NCBI GenBank assembly: GCA_012837395.1
Contig: DURF01000167.1
Span: 1 to 5,678 of the forward strand
Direction: 5' to 3'
Length of the DNA: 5,678 nt
DNA from: Acholeplasma sp.
GTDB lineage: Bacteria; Bacillota_I; Bacilli_A; Acholeplasmatales; Acholeplasmataceae
Shown one piece after another: positions 1-5,678 of this stretch. The position numbers were made by a program, and so were the translations under genes. The notes beneath the pieces were generated by a model. It made no database searches. It was given only the letters and a program-made list of their open reading frames with translations, and was not told the DNA's origin. The stretch's first letter is position 1; the number at the start of each line of letters is the position of its first letter.

Positions 1-804
1 TACACTTAAATCATTAATACTATCAAACCATAGTTTTAAACCAAAGTAAGTTACAGCAACTATTATTAATCCAATTATTACTTTTAATATTCTATTTTTT
101 ATATTTGTATTAACATTATGTTTAATATATAACTTCTCAATTGCATAACCAACTGCAAAACCAATATAACCTGCTCCAGCAACATATATTTCACTTACCT
201 TATTATAATCGCTTTTTAAGAAAATAATAAGTGCAATTATAATAAAAGGAATTCCATATAAAGGATAGATATGTTCTTTATCTTTCATTAAATCAAATAA
301 TTTAAAAGCAAGTATTGACATACCTATTCCTATTATTGCCCCAACAATGACATCCGTTAAATAGTGCTGTCCTAAATATATTCTTGAAAATGGTACTAAT
401 ATTAATAAAGCAATCAGTAATCCATTAACAAGTTTATTTTTATTAGCATATTCTTCTTTTATACTGTAATAAATTACACCGGTTGCTTGTGAGTGTCCAC
501 TAGGAAAAGAATATCCACTAGTTTTTGAACCAACTGATGATATTCCTTTATCATATGGTCTTGGTCTTTTAACTATCACTTTTATTATCGTGTTTAGTAT
601 TGCACTTAATAAAAAGGCAAATAAAAACTTATAAGCAAACCTTTTATCTACTGCCCAAAATAATACTATTACTATTACAATAAAAACAAACTTATCTCCT
701 AATTCTGTAATAACTTGAAATAAAACATCTAAAAAGTTACTTCTTAAATTATTTTCAATCCATTTAACAATATTTAAATCAAACTTATTTATTGTCTCTA
801 ACAT
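1..804 (-). CDS. PAP2-family membrane phosphatase (partial, C-terminus beyond left edge)
   Basis: I translated this frame by hand from the ATG at 804; it stays open for 268 codons to the window edge. All three signatures of the type 2 phosphatidic acid phosphatase family are present: K75-X6-R82-P83, P101-S-G-H104, and S140-R-X5-H147-X3-D151. H104 and H147 would be the catalytic histidines. Hydrophobic, probably membrane-spanning stretches lie near residues 38-52, 57-77, 125-140, 149-167, 184-196, 206-222 and 240-258, so this is a multi-pass membrane protein. The last three segments follow the catalytic core and resemble the extra C-terminal helices of some bacterial members. The family removes phosphate from lipid phosphates or pyrophosphates; the substrate here cannot be read from sequence. 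GAGGTGAG at 809-816 places a ribosome binding site five bases from the ATG. The gene starts 15 bases after smpB with no terminator between them, so it is probably the third gene of the rnr operon. Confidence 0.9.
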   Translation of the reverse strand, partial: MLETINKFDLNIVKWIENNLRSNFLDVLFQVITELGDKFVFIVIVIVLFWAVDKRFAYKFLFAFLLSAILNTIIKVIVKRPRPYDKGISSVGSKTSGYSFPSGHSQATGVIYYSIKEEYANKNKLVNGLLIALLILVPFSRIYLGQHYLTDVIVGAIIGIGMSILAFKLFDLMKDKEHIYPLYGIPFIIIALIIFLKSDYNKVSEIYVAGAGYIGFAVGYAIEKLYIKHNVNTNIKNRILKVIIGLIIVAVTYFGLKLWFDSINDLSV

Positions 805-819
805 TTAGCTCACCTCAAA

Positions 820-1263
820 TTAATATCTGGCTATATTCTTTTTAACTCTTCTATCGATATCTTTTTGTTTTAAATCTTCACGTTTATCGTAATTCTTTTT
901 ACCCTTAACTAAAGCAATTTCTAATTTAGCAAGACCATCTTTTAGATAAAGTGTTACCGGTATAACACTAAAACCCGTTTCTCTTGATTTAGAAAAAAGC
1001 GTAATTATTTGTTTCTTATGTAATAATAACTTTCTTGATCTTGTTTCATTATGATTAAATCTGTTTGCTTGTTCGTAAGTTGCAATATGCATATTAGTTA
1101 CATATGCTTCGTTGTTTCTAAAAGTAACGTATGCTTCATTTATACTTACCTTACCTGCTCTAATTGATTTAATTTCACTTCCAACTAGTTTTATGCCTGC
1201 TTCATACTTATCTAATATGAAGTAGTTATAACTAGCTGTTTTGTTTCTTGCGATTACTTTCAT
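820..1263 (-). CDS. smpB: SsrA-binding protein SmpB
   Basis: The 147-residue product is a typical SmpB. It has the N-terminal ARNKTASYNYFILDKYEAGI block, the GSEIKSIRAGKVSINEAYV block (residues 28-46) and the later KLEIALVKGKKNYDKRED segment (113-130), followed by a basic C-terminal tail. In the family, the beta-barrel binds the tRNA-like part of tmRNA. The basic tail enters the empty mRNA channel of stalled ribosomes, which lets trans-translation tag the nascent peptide and release the ribosome. Length is slightly below the usual 150-160. The ATG at 1263 lies inside the end of rnr, giving a 32-base overlap in a different frame. Only a modest Shine-Dalgarno match (GAGTGA, about eight bases upstream) precedes it, so translation is probably coupled to rnr. 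The order rnr-smpB is conserved in many Firmicutes, where ssrA often follows; here a phosphatase gene follows instead. Confidence 0.97.
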   Translation of the reverse strand: MKVIARNKTASYNYFILDKYEAGIKLVGSEIKSIRAGKVSINEAYVTFRNNEAYVTNMHIATYEQANRFNHNETRSRKLLLHKKQIITLFSKSRETGFSVIPVTLYLKDGLAKLEIALVKGKKNYDKREDLKQKDIDRRVKKNIARY

Positions 1264-3259
1264 TTTCTAAATCACTCACTTCTTTATCAATTATTATAAA
1301 ATCTATTTCTAAATCTTCCATATTGACACTATCTAGTTCAACAATTAACTTATCTCCTATATTATATCTTTGACCACTTACAACATAACTTAAGGTTGCT
1401 TCTTCATAAAAACTATTATAATAATTATTTTTAATATTAACAAATCCTTCTATTCCTTTATCTATTTTAACAAAAAATCCGGTTTTTAGTATTTGTATTA
1501 TTTGCGCATTAAAATGCTTGCCTAATTTAGTTTGCATATACTCACAAGATTTTAGTTGATTAACTTCTCTTTCAATATCAATAGCAACCCTTTCTTGTCT
1601 TGAGGTATGTTTTGATATTTCTTCTAAGTTTTTTTCATAATAGCGATAATTATTTAAACTATTATTTTCTGCTAAAACTAATTCTTTAATTATTCTATGT
1701 AAAATAAGATCAGGATATCTTCTAATAGGCGACGTAAAATGAGTATAATATCTTGCGGCAAGGCCAAAGTGTCCAATAGGATTTTTATCATATTTAGCTT
1801 TTTGCATTGCACGAAGTAATGTCATATTAATAATAAACTCTGTATCTTTATCTTTACTTTCATTTAAAATTTGTTGAAGGGTTTTAACGTTATGGATTGC
1901 TTTTTTATTAACATTTATATTTAATCTTTGTAGTGTATCAAATGCTTTTTCCATTTTTTCTGAATCAGGTTTTTCATGAATTCTATATATACTTGGAAAA
2001 GTATTTTCCTCCATATGAAAAGCAACCGTTTCATTAGCAGCAAGCATAAATGATTCAACAATTGCCTCCCCCTTATCAGTTTTTCTAGGGATAACATCAA
2101 TTACATTATTATTATCATCAAAAACAAACTTTAATTCTTCACTACTAAAGTTTAACTCACCTCTTTTTTCTCTTGATTTAGATAATATGTTTGAAAGTTC
2201 AAACATATTATAAAGAAGGCTATCTAACTCCATACTACCAAGTGATACATTATTATTTAATAAATTATTAACTTCATCATAAGTAAGTCGGTGTTTAGAT
2301 TCAATTACTGTGTTAGTAATTTCATAATCAATTACTCGGCCCTTTTCATTAATAACCATTAAAGCGCTCATCGTTAGTTTTTCTGTATGTGGATTTAGGC
2401 TACATAAATCGTTTGATAATTTACGTGGAAGCATTGGAATAACTCTATCTGCTAAATAAACGCTGGTTGCTTTGTTATATGCTGCTTTATCGATAATACT
2501 ACCCTTTTTTACATATAATGCAACGTCTGCAATATGAACACCTAAATGATAATTATTATCAATTATTTCTAAACTTATTGCATCATCTAAATCCTTAGCA
2601 TCAGCACCATCAATTGTTATTATTAATTTATCTGTTAAATCAAGTCTTTTCTTCTTTTCTTCTTCTATATTAATATTTAAGTTACTTGCGGCTTTTTCTA
2701 ATTCATCCATATTTGGATCAGGCCAGTTATGGCTTGCAACAATTTTTAAAATATCAATATCAGGATCAGTTATATGACCTATTACACTTTCAATTGATGC
2801 GTATATTTTATTATTTTTAATTGTATCAATTGATAATTTAACTAAACTACCATCAACTATATTTTCTTCATTACCAACAACAATACTTTTGCCTAGAGGT
2901 TTATCAGTATAATACTTAATACCCCTTTTTCTTTTTTGGACGGTTGCGATTATATGGGTTAGTCCTCTTTTTAAGATTTCTCTAACATATGTTTTTCTAT
3001 TTTTAACTTCAACTAAAATAATATCTTGATCCATTATATCTTTAGCTTGTTCTTTATCAATATATAAATCGTCATCATCTTGCAGTAAAAAAGCAAACTC
3101 TGCTCTTTTATCTACCTTGCCTATAAAAACATTATTATTTAATTCGTAATAATGATCTTTTGTATATTTTAAATATTTATAACTACTTAACTCACCAAGC
3201 TCGTCTTCAAAGATTCTTCGTGTGTTTTCCTCATAATATTTTAAATAAATATTATTCAT
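1232..3259 (-). CDS. rnr: Ribonuclease R (3'-5' exoribonuclease, RNB family), 675 aa
   Basis: This is a processive 3'-to-5' exoribonuclease that degrades structured RNA, including mRNA released by trans-translation. Numbering from ATG 3259: cold-shock-like domains cover about 43-165, the RNB catalytic domain about 205-525, and an S1 domain about 578-658. The metal-binding aspartates lie in TIDGADAKDLDDA (D217, D223, D225, D226), and the second signature HFTSPIRRYPDL lies at 507-518 and carries the catalytic arginine. A TTG at 3277 would add six residues, but it sits within the ribosome binding region. GGAGGTGG at 3268-3275 is ideally spaced (eight bases) for ATG 3259, and the promoter would start RNA near 3281. 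The protein is shorter than B. subtilis (about 779 aa) and E. coli (813 aa) RNase R. The N-terminal helix-turn-helix region appears cut to about 40 residues and the lysine-rich C-terminal tail to about 17. It is the first gene of the rnr-smpB-phosphatase operon. Confidence 0.97.
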   Translation of the reverse strand: MNNIYLKYYEENTRRIFEDELGELSSYKYLKYTKDHYYELNNNVFIGKVDKRAEFAFLLQDDDDLYIDKEQAKDIMDQDIILVEVKNRKTYVREILKRGLTHIIATVQKRKRGIKYYTDKPLGKSIVVGNEENIVDGSLVKLSIDTIKNNKIYASIESVIGHITDPDIDILKIVASHNWPDPNMDELEKAASNLNINIEEEKKKRLDLTDKLIITIDGADAKDLDDAISLEIIDNNYHLGVHIADVALYVKKGSIIDKAAYNKATSVYLADRVIPMLPRKLSNDLCSLNPHTEKLTMSALMVINEKGRVIDYEITNTVIESKHRLTYDEVNNLLNNNVSLGSMELDSLLYNMFELSNILSKSREKRGELNFSSEELKFVFDDNNNVIDVIPRKTDKGEAIVESFMLAANETVAFHMEENTFPSIYRIHEKPDSEKMEKAFDTLQRLNINVNKKAIHNVKTLQQILNESKDKDTEFIINMTLLRAMQKAKYDKNPIGHFGLAARYYTHFTSPIRRYPDLILHRIIKELVLAENNSLNNYRYYEKNLEEISKHTSRQERVAIDIEREVNQLKSCEYMQTKLGKHFNAQIIQILKTGFFVKIDKGIEGFVNIKNNYYNSFYEEATLSYVVSGQRYNIGDKLIVELDSVNMEDLEIDFIIIDKEVSDLENESNRKKQNS

Positions 3260-3267
3260 AGAGTAAA

Positions 3268-3275
3268 CCACCTCC
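3268..3275 (-). promoter_or_regulatory. rnr ribosome binding site (decides start)
   Basis: On the minus strand this reads GGAGGTGG, a near-perfect Shine-Dalgarno sequence ending eight bases before the ATG at 3259. It overlaps the in-frame TTG at 3275-3277, which therefore cannot use it and is unlikely to be the start. Confidence 0.9.
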
Positions 3276-3287
3276 AATTTCTTTACT

Positions 3288-3296
3288 ATTATACCA
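3288..3296 (-). promoter_or_regulatory. Extended -10 promoter of the rnr-smpB operon
   Basis: Read on the minus strand, this is TGG followed by a perfect TATAAT, an extended -10 element for the housekeeping sigma factor. No good -35 hexamer is found 16-18 bases upstream, which is tolerated when the TGn extension is present. RNA would start near 3281, leaving a leader of about 20 bases that holds the Shine-Dalgarno sequence and leaves no room for a riboswitch. Confidence 0.8.
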
Positions 3297-3338
3297 TAGA
3301 TAGATTAACTTCTTATTCATGACAACAATTATTTTAAA

Positions 3339-3357
3339 CTATCTTACAATGTGATAG
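3339..3357. promoter_or_regulatory. Possible operator dyad in the rtcB promoter
   Basis: CTATCTTACAATGTGATAG contains CTATC-N9-GATAG with an inner ACA-A-TGT, so the arms match over eight bases if a two-base bulge is allowed. It covers both candidate -10 elements of rtcB. It could bind a repressor or the LysR protein of the same operon. A chance dyad in AT-rich DNA is also possible. Confidence 0.25.
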
Positions 3358-3360
3358 AAT
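3352..3360 (+). promoter_or_regulatory. Probable extended -10 promoter of rtcB-lysR
   Basis: TGA followed by TAGAAT (5 of 6 to TATAAT) makes an extended -10 element with no convincing -35. RNA would start near 3367, which suits translation from ATG 3391 and would make ATG 3367 leaderless. An alternative -10 is TACAAT at 3345-3350. It lies 95 bases or less from the divergent rnr promoter, so the two operons share a short control region. Confidence 0.5.
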
Positions 3361-3381
3361 GAATGTATGATAATAAAGTTT

Positions 3382-3387
3382 GGTGAT
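3382..3387 (+). promoter_or_regulatory. rtcB ribosome binding site (decides start)
   Basis: GGTGAT lies just before ATG 3391 with a short spacer. The same GGTGAT plus three bases plus ATG arrangement occurs at the extreme right edge of the window. No comparable site precedes the upstream ATG at 3367. Confidence 0.55.
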
Positions 3388-3390
3388 AAA

Positions 3391-4455
3391 ATGATTGAAC
3401 TAAAAGGTAAATATGGAAAAGCTAAAATTTTTACCAATAATATAGAAAATGCGGCTTTAAATCAAATTAAAGAAACCCTTGATGAATATTTTAGTAAAGA
3501 TATTAAAATTAGAGTAATGCCAGATGTCCACCATGGCTATGGTGTACCAATTGGATATACTCAAACAATTAAAGATACAATTATTCCTAATTTTGTAGGT
3601 GTTGATATTGGTTGTGGGATGTTAGTTACTAAATTTAGTAATAATCCTAATTATCATATTGATTTTAAAAAGTTAGATAAAGCAATTAGAACACTAATTC
3701 CTAGTGGTTTTAATGTTCATAATAAATCTCAAGAACTAGATTTAAATGTTAGTGATATTATAGCTGAGGTAAATATTGATAGAGTCTATAAATCAGTTGG
3801 AACCCTTGGGGGTGGTAATCACTTCATTGAAATTAATCAAAGTGATCAAGGATTATACTTAGTAATTCATTCTGGTAGTCGCCATTTAGGAGTGCAAGTT
3901 TGTGATTACTGGACTAAAAAGATCCCTAAAGGTGTTAATTACTTGTCAGATGATAATTTTAAAGGTTATTTGCATGATATGAAAATAACTCAAAAATTCG
4001 CAAGTATTAATAGAAAAAGAATGCGTGATAATATTTTTAATGCAATGGGTTTTAAAATAATTGAAGAATTTGAAACAATTCATAATTATATTGATCTTGA
4101 AAATATGATTTTAAGAAAAGGGGCTATTTCAGCACAATTAAACGAAAAAGTCTTAATTCCTATTAATATGCGTGATGGTTCCATTATCGCAAGAGGTCTT
4201 GGCAATAGCGATTGGAATTATTCTGCTCCACATGGGGCCGGAAGAATTATGTCTAGAACTGAGGCTAAAACAAATATTAGTTTAGAAAAGTTTGAGACTG
4301 CAATGAAAGATGTTTGGACAACATCAGTTTCTAAAAAAACTTTAGATGAATCACCATTTGTTTATAAACCAATGAAAGAAATTATTAATAACACTAAAGA
4401 TACAATTCATATCACAGAATATTTAAAAGTTTTATATAACTTTAAAGCAGAATAG
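3391..4455 (+). CDS. rtcB: RNA ligase RtcB family protein, 354 aa
   Basis: RtcB joins RNA 2',3'-cyclic phosphate or 3'-phosphate ends to 5'-OH ends through a guanylylated histidine, using GTP and manganese. Numbering from ATG 3391, the key residues are present: the MPDVHHGYG block (43-51), D72 and C75 in GVDIGCGM, N143-H144 in GTLGGGNHF, H160 in HSGSR, H231 in HNYID, and the predicted guanylylated H281 in PHGAGR. It should therefore be active. At 354 residues it is shorter than E. coli RtcB (408) and close to compact Firmicutes members of the family. I chose ATG 3391 because many relatives begin MIELKGKY, GGTGAT precedes it, and the predicted RNA start falls at 3367, where the longer eight-residue extension would begin. 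No rtcA, archease or prfH partner is in the window. A LysR regulator follows after nine bases in the same operon. The biological substrate (tRNA, rRNA or other cleaved RNA) is unknown. Confidence 0.93.
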   Translation: MIELKGKYGKAKIFTNNIENAALNQIKETLDEYFSKDIKIRVMPDVHHGYGVPIGYTQTIKDTIIPNFVGVDIGCGMLVTKFSNNPNYHIDFKKLDKAIRTLIPSGFNVHNKSQELDLNVSDIIAEVNIDRVYKSVGTLGGGNHFIEINQSDQGLYLVIHSGSRHLGVQVCDYWTKKIPKGVNYLSDDNFKGYLHDMKITQKFASINRKRMRDNIFNAMGFKIIEEFETIHNYIDLENMILRKGAISAQLNEKVLIPINMRDGSIIARGLGNSDWNYSAPHGAGRIMSRTEAKTNISLEKFETAMKDVWTTSVSKKTLDESPFVYKPMKEIINNTKDTIHITEYLKVLYNFKAE

Positions 4456-4464
4456 AGGTTACTT

Positions 4465-5343
4465 ATGATTGATGATAAACTAAATACGCTAATCGTTTTA
4501 GCAAAAGAAAAAAATTATACAAAAACTGCTGAAATATGTAATATTAGTCAGCCCGCTGTAACCCAACATATAAAAGCACTAGAATCATACTACAAAATTA
4601 AAATCTTTAAAAGAAAAGGAAAAGATTTACTTGTTACTAATGAAGGTGAAATCTTAATTAAAAATGTTAAAAGATTAATGGCTCTAAATCATAGTATTAA
4701 TAAAGAGTTATCTTTTAGTCTTACATCTAACAAAAGATTAGATATTGGAATTACTCTTACTGCTGGTGGGTATTTCATTCCTGAAATACTCACAGTCTTT
4801 AAAGAAAAATTTCCTAAGATGCGTTTTAACTTTCATACTGATATTGCTGAAAATATCTATGAAAGAATTAAATCATATGAACTAGATTTCGCTATTATTG
4901 ATGGTACACCTACTGATGATTCTTTGGAAAGTGAATTATTAATTAAAGATGAACTTATTATAATTGCCCCAAAAGATCATCCATTAACTGAAATAGATAA
5001 TGTAACTATTGATATGCTAAAACGTGAAAAATTTATTTTAAGATTAGAAAAAGCCCATACAAGAATGGCTTTTGAGAACTATTTGTTTAACCACCTAGAT
5101 TCAATTAATAACTTCGATGTTATTTTAGAAATTGATAATACCGCATTAATCAAACAACTAATTATTAATGACCATGGTTTAAGTATTATGTCAAGAGCAA
5201 TTTGTGAACCTAATTTAAAACAAGGTGTTATCAAAGAAATAAAGGTTGAAAACTTTAAAATTGAACGTGGTATTTACTTAGTTTATCCAGAAGAGATGAA
5301 AGATGATTTAGTAATAGCAAATATAAAGAAGTTAAAACGATAA
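4465..5343 (+). CDS. LysR-type transcriptional regulator, 292 aa
   Basis: The N-terminal winged helix-turn-helix spans about residues 1-60, with the family signature from N17 through ISQPAVTQHIKALE (27-40) and KIFKRKGKDLLVT (46-58). A linker helix (about 60-90) is followed by a two-lobed effector-binding domain from about 91 to the end. The segment ITLTAGGYFIP (96-106) corresponds to the ligand-pocket loop in CysL/CysB-like members, which hints at a small anionic effector but does not identify it. Length is normal for the family (about 290-300). AGAGG at 4454-4458, overlapping the rtcB stop codon, is its ribosome binding site, six bases from the ATG, so translation is probably coupled to rtcB. 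LysR genes usually lie divergent to their target; here the gene is co-directional. A dyad-rich region at 5589-5626 is a candidate target site. No gene symbol is safe. Confidence 0.93.
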   Translation: MIDDKLNTLIVLAKEKNYTKTAEICNISQPAVTQHIKALESYYKIKIFKRKGKDLLVTNEGEILIKNVKRLMALNHSINKELSFSLTSNKRLDIGITLTAGGYFIPEILTVFKEKFPKMRFNFHTDIAENIYERIKSYELDFAIIDGTPTDDSLESELLIKDELIIIAPKDHPLTEIDNVTIDMLKREKFILRLEKAHTRMAFENYLFNHLDSINNFDVILEIDNTALIKQLIINDHGLSIMSRAICEPNLKQGVIKEIKVENFKIERGIYLVYPEEMKDDLVIANIKKLKR

Positions 5344-5346
5344 ATA

Positions 5347-5380
5347 AAAGTCCTCAAAATAGAGGACTTTATTTTTGTTT
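5347..5380. terminator. Bidirectional intrinsic terminator between lysR and the small gene
   Basis: A perfect nine-base-pair stem AAAGTCCTC / GAGGACTTT (5347-5355 and 5362-5370) with a six-base loop is followed on the plus strand by ATTTTTGTTT. On the minus strand the same stem is followed by TTATTTA. It starts three bases after the lysR stop codon, and its right arm contains part of the stop codon of the convergent small gene, so it probably ends both transcripts. Confidence 0.92.
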
Positions 5381-5533
5381 AGAATATTCATATTTTAATA
5401 CTGCAATCATATTATCAATTGTAAGTATAACTTCATCGTTTACTACTTTTGAAAATTCATTTGATTCATCAATTTTAGCTTCTTTAATTTTTTCAAGGTT
5501 TGTTATTGTTTCTACTACTATTTCTTTCATCAT
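5369..5533 (-). CDS. Small hypothetical protein, 54 aa, function unknown
   Basis: This short frame runs from ATG 5533 to TAA at 5369-5371. I do not recognise the product. It begins MMKEIVVETITNLEKIK and ends with KYEYSKQK. It is rich in Glu, Asp and Lys (eight Glu, three Asp, eight Lys), has no signal peptide or membrane segment, and looks mostly helical: roughly residues 3-32 and 36-52, with a short ILTID link. The case for a real gene is its expression signals: AAGGA at 5541-5545 seven bases before the ATG, a TTGAAA-N17-TATAAT promoter immediately upstream, and a terminator at its stop codon. A second ATG at 5530 could also serve as the start. It is convergent with lysR and divergent from the gene that seems to start at the right edge. 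It could be a small regulator or a structural peptide, but nothing in the sequence decides this. Confidence 0.75.
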   Translation of the reverse strand: MMKEIVVETITNLEKIKEAKIDESNEFSKVVNDEVILTIDNMIAVLKYEYSKQK

Positions 5534-5556
5534 CAACACATCCTTTTTACAAAAAC

Positions 5557-5585
5557 ATTATATAACATTTGCAAGTTTATTTCAA
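5557..5585 (-). promoter_or_regulatory. Promoter of the 54-aa gene
   Basis: On the minus strand TTGAAA (5580-5585) and TATAAT (5557-5562) are separated by exactly 17 bases, close to the ideal housekeeping promoter. RNA would start near 5550, giving a leader of about 16 bases with the AAGGA ribosome binding site. Confidence 0.8.
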
Positions 5586-5588
5586 TTA

Positions 5589-5626
5589 ATTATACTTGTA
5601 TAAGTACTTCTTATAGTAAGTATAAT
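5589..5626. promoter_or_regulatory. Quasi-palindromic operator candidate: two TTATA dyads
   Basis: Outer arms ATTATACTT (5589-5597) and AAGTATAAT (5618-5626) are perfect inverted repeats; inside them TATAAG (5599-5604) and CTTATA (5610-5615) pair as well. The same bases form two dyads, TTATAC-TT-GTATAA (5590-5603) and TTATA-GTAAG-TATAA (5611-5625), with centres about 21.5 bases apart, or two helical turns. The right dyad covers the -10 of a rightward promoter and the left one abuts the -35 of the leftward promoter. This is the layout of a regulator binding two sites on one DNA face. The left dyad fits the loose LysR T-N11-A pattern, but a MarR- or HxlR-type site is also possible. Confidence 0.5.
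5596..5626 (+). promoter_or_regulatory. Possible rightward promoter for the gene at the right edge
   Basis: TTGTAT (5596-5601) and a perfect TATAAT (5621-5626) are separated by 19 bases, longer than the ideal 17. Such long spacing is typical of promoters that need an activator to twist the DNA. The dyads above lie within it. RNA would start near 5633, about 42 bases before the putative ATG at 5675. Confidence 0.45.
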
Positions 5627-5674
5627 ATTTAATATTTTATCTTATTAATGATATATTAATTATATGGTGATTAT

Positions 5675-5678
5675 ATGA
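5675..5678 (+). CDS. Putative start of the next gene (only the first codon visible)
   Basis: An ATG at 5675 is preceded by GGTGAT (5666-5671), the same short-spaced ribosome binding arrangement used by rtcB. The ATG at 5664 runs into TGA after four codons and is excluded. Only four bases are in the window, so nothing can be said about the product. Confidence 0.35.

Noticed and set aside
3260..3277. TTG at 3277 as the start of rnr, adding six residues
   Set aside because: The TTG lies inside the Shine-Dalgarno region and about four bases after the predicted RNA start; ATG 3259 has ideal GGAGGTGG spacing.
3367..3390. ATG at 3367 as the start of rtcB, adding eight residues
   Set aside because: It has no ribosome binding site and coincides with the predicted transcription start. 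Family members commonly begin at the MIELKGKY position (3391). Not fully excluded.
5644..5660. ATTAAT-GATAT-ATTAAT repeat as an operator
   Set aside because: ATTAAT is self-complementary and expected often in DNA this AT-rich; nothing else supports a function.
1..5678. UGA-as-tryptophan code (Mycoplasma type)
   Set aside because: All seven tryptophans seen in PAP2, RNase R and RtcB are TGG, and conserved proteins are full length without reading through TGA.
5534..5678. tmRNA, riboswitch or other structured RNA in the right intergenic region
   Set aside because: The region is very AT-rich and mostly taken up by two promoters and the dyads; no CCA end, tRNA-like fold or tag-peptide frame was found. 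The leader of the small gene is only about 16 bases.
1..5678. Mobile element, phage, toxin-antitoxin or CRISPR content
   Set aside because: No transposase, integrase, terminal repeats or regularly spaced repeats were seen; gene packing and codon use look uniform across the window.

Overview
This is a strongly AT-rich bacterial segment; one 60-base line counted by hand was about a quarter G+C. It has Shine-Dalgarno-led genes, TG-extended TATAAT promoters and tightly packed operons. All seven tryptophans I can place in the reading frames are TGG, and every stop is TAA or TAG, so the standard bacterial code fits rather than the Mycoplasma UGA-Trp code. RNase R, SmpB, a LysR regulator and an RtcB ligase on such an AT-rich background suggest a low-GC Firmicute or a Mollicute-related lineage with the standard code. 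That placement is inference.

Left half, minus strand (1-3300): an operon is read from a TG-extended promoter near 3290 in the order rnr (RNase R), smpB (tmRNA-binding protein), then a PAP2-family membrane phosphatase that runs off the left edge. rnr and smpB overlap by 32 bases, and only 15 bases separate smpB from the phosphatase gene. RNase R and SmpB act together in ribosome rescue and in decay of the faulty mRNA. The tmRNA gene itself is not in the window.

Right half, plus strand (3300-5380): a compact divergent region separates rnr from rtcB (RNA ligase), which is followed 9 bases later by a LysR-type regulator. A strong hairpin terminator closes this pair and probably also serves the convergent gene on the other side.

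Right edge (5369-5678): a small, unrecognised 54-codon minus-strand gene has its own good promoter and ribosome binding site. Next to it lies a 38-base quasi-palindrome made of two TTATA-N4/5-TATAA dyads about two helical turns apart. It lies between two divergent promoters and looks like an operator. The second promoter points to a gene whose start codon appears in the last four bases.

No mobile element, CRISPR array, rRNA, tRNA or phage gene was seen. The best leads for something less ordinary are the rtcB-lysR pairing, the shortened RNase R, and the small gene with the dyad operator beside it.
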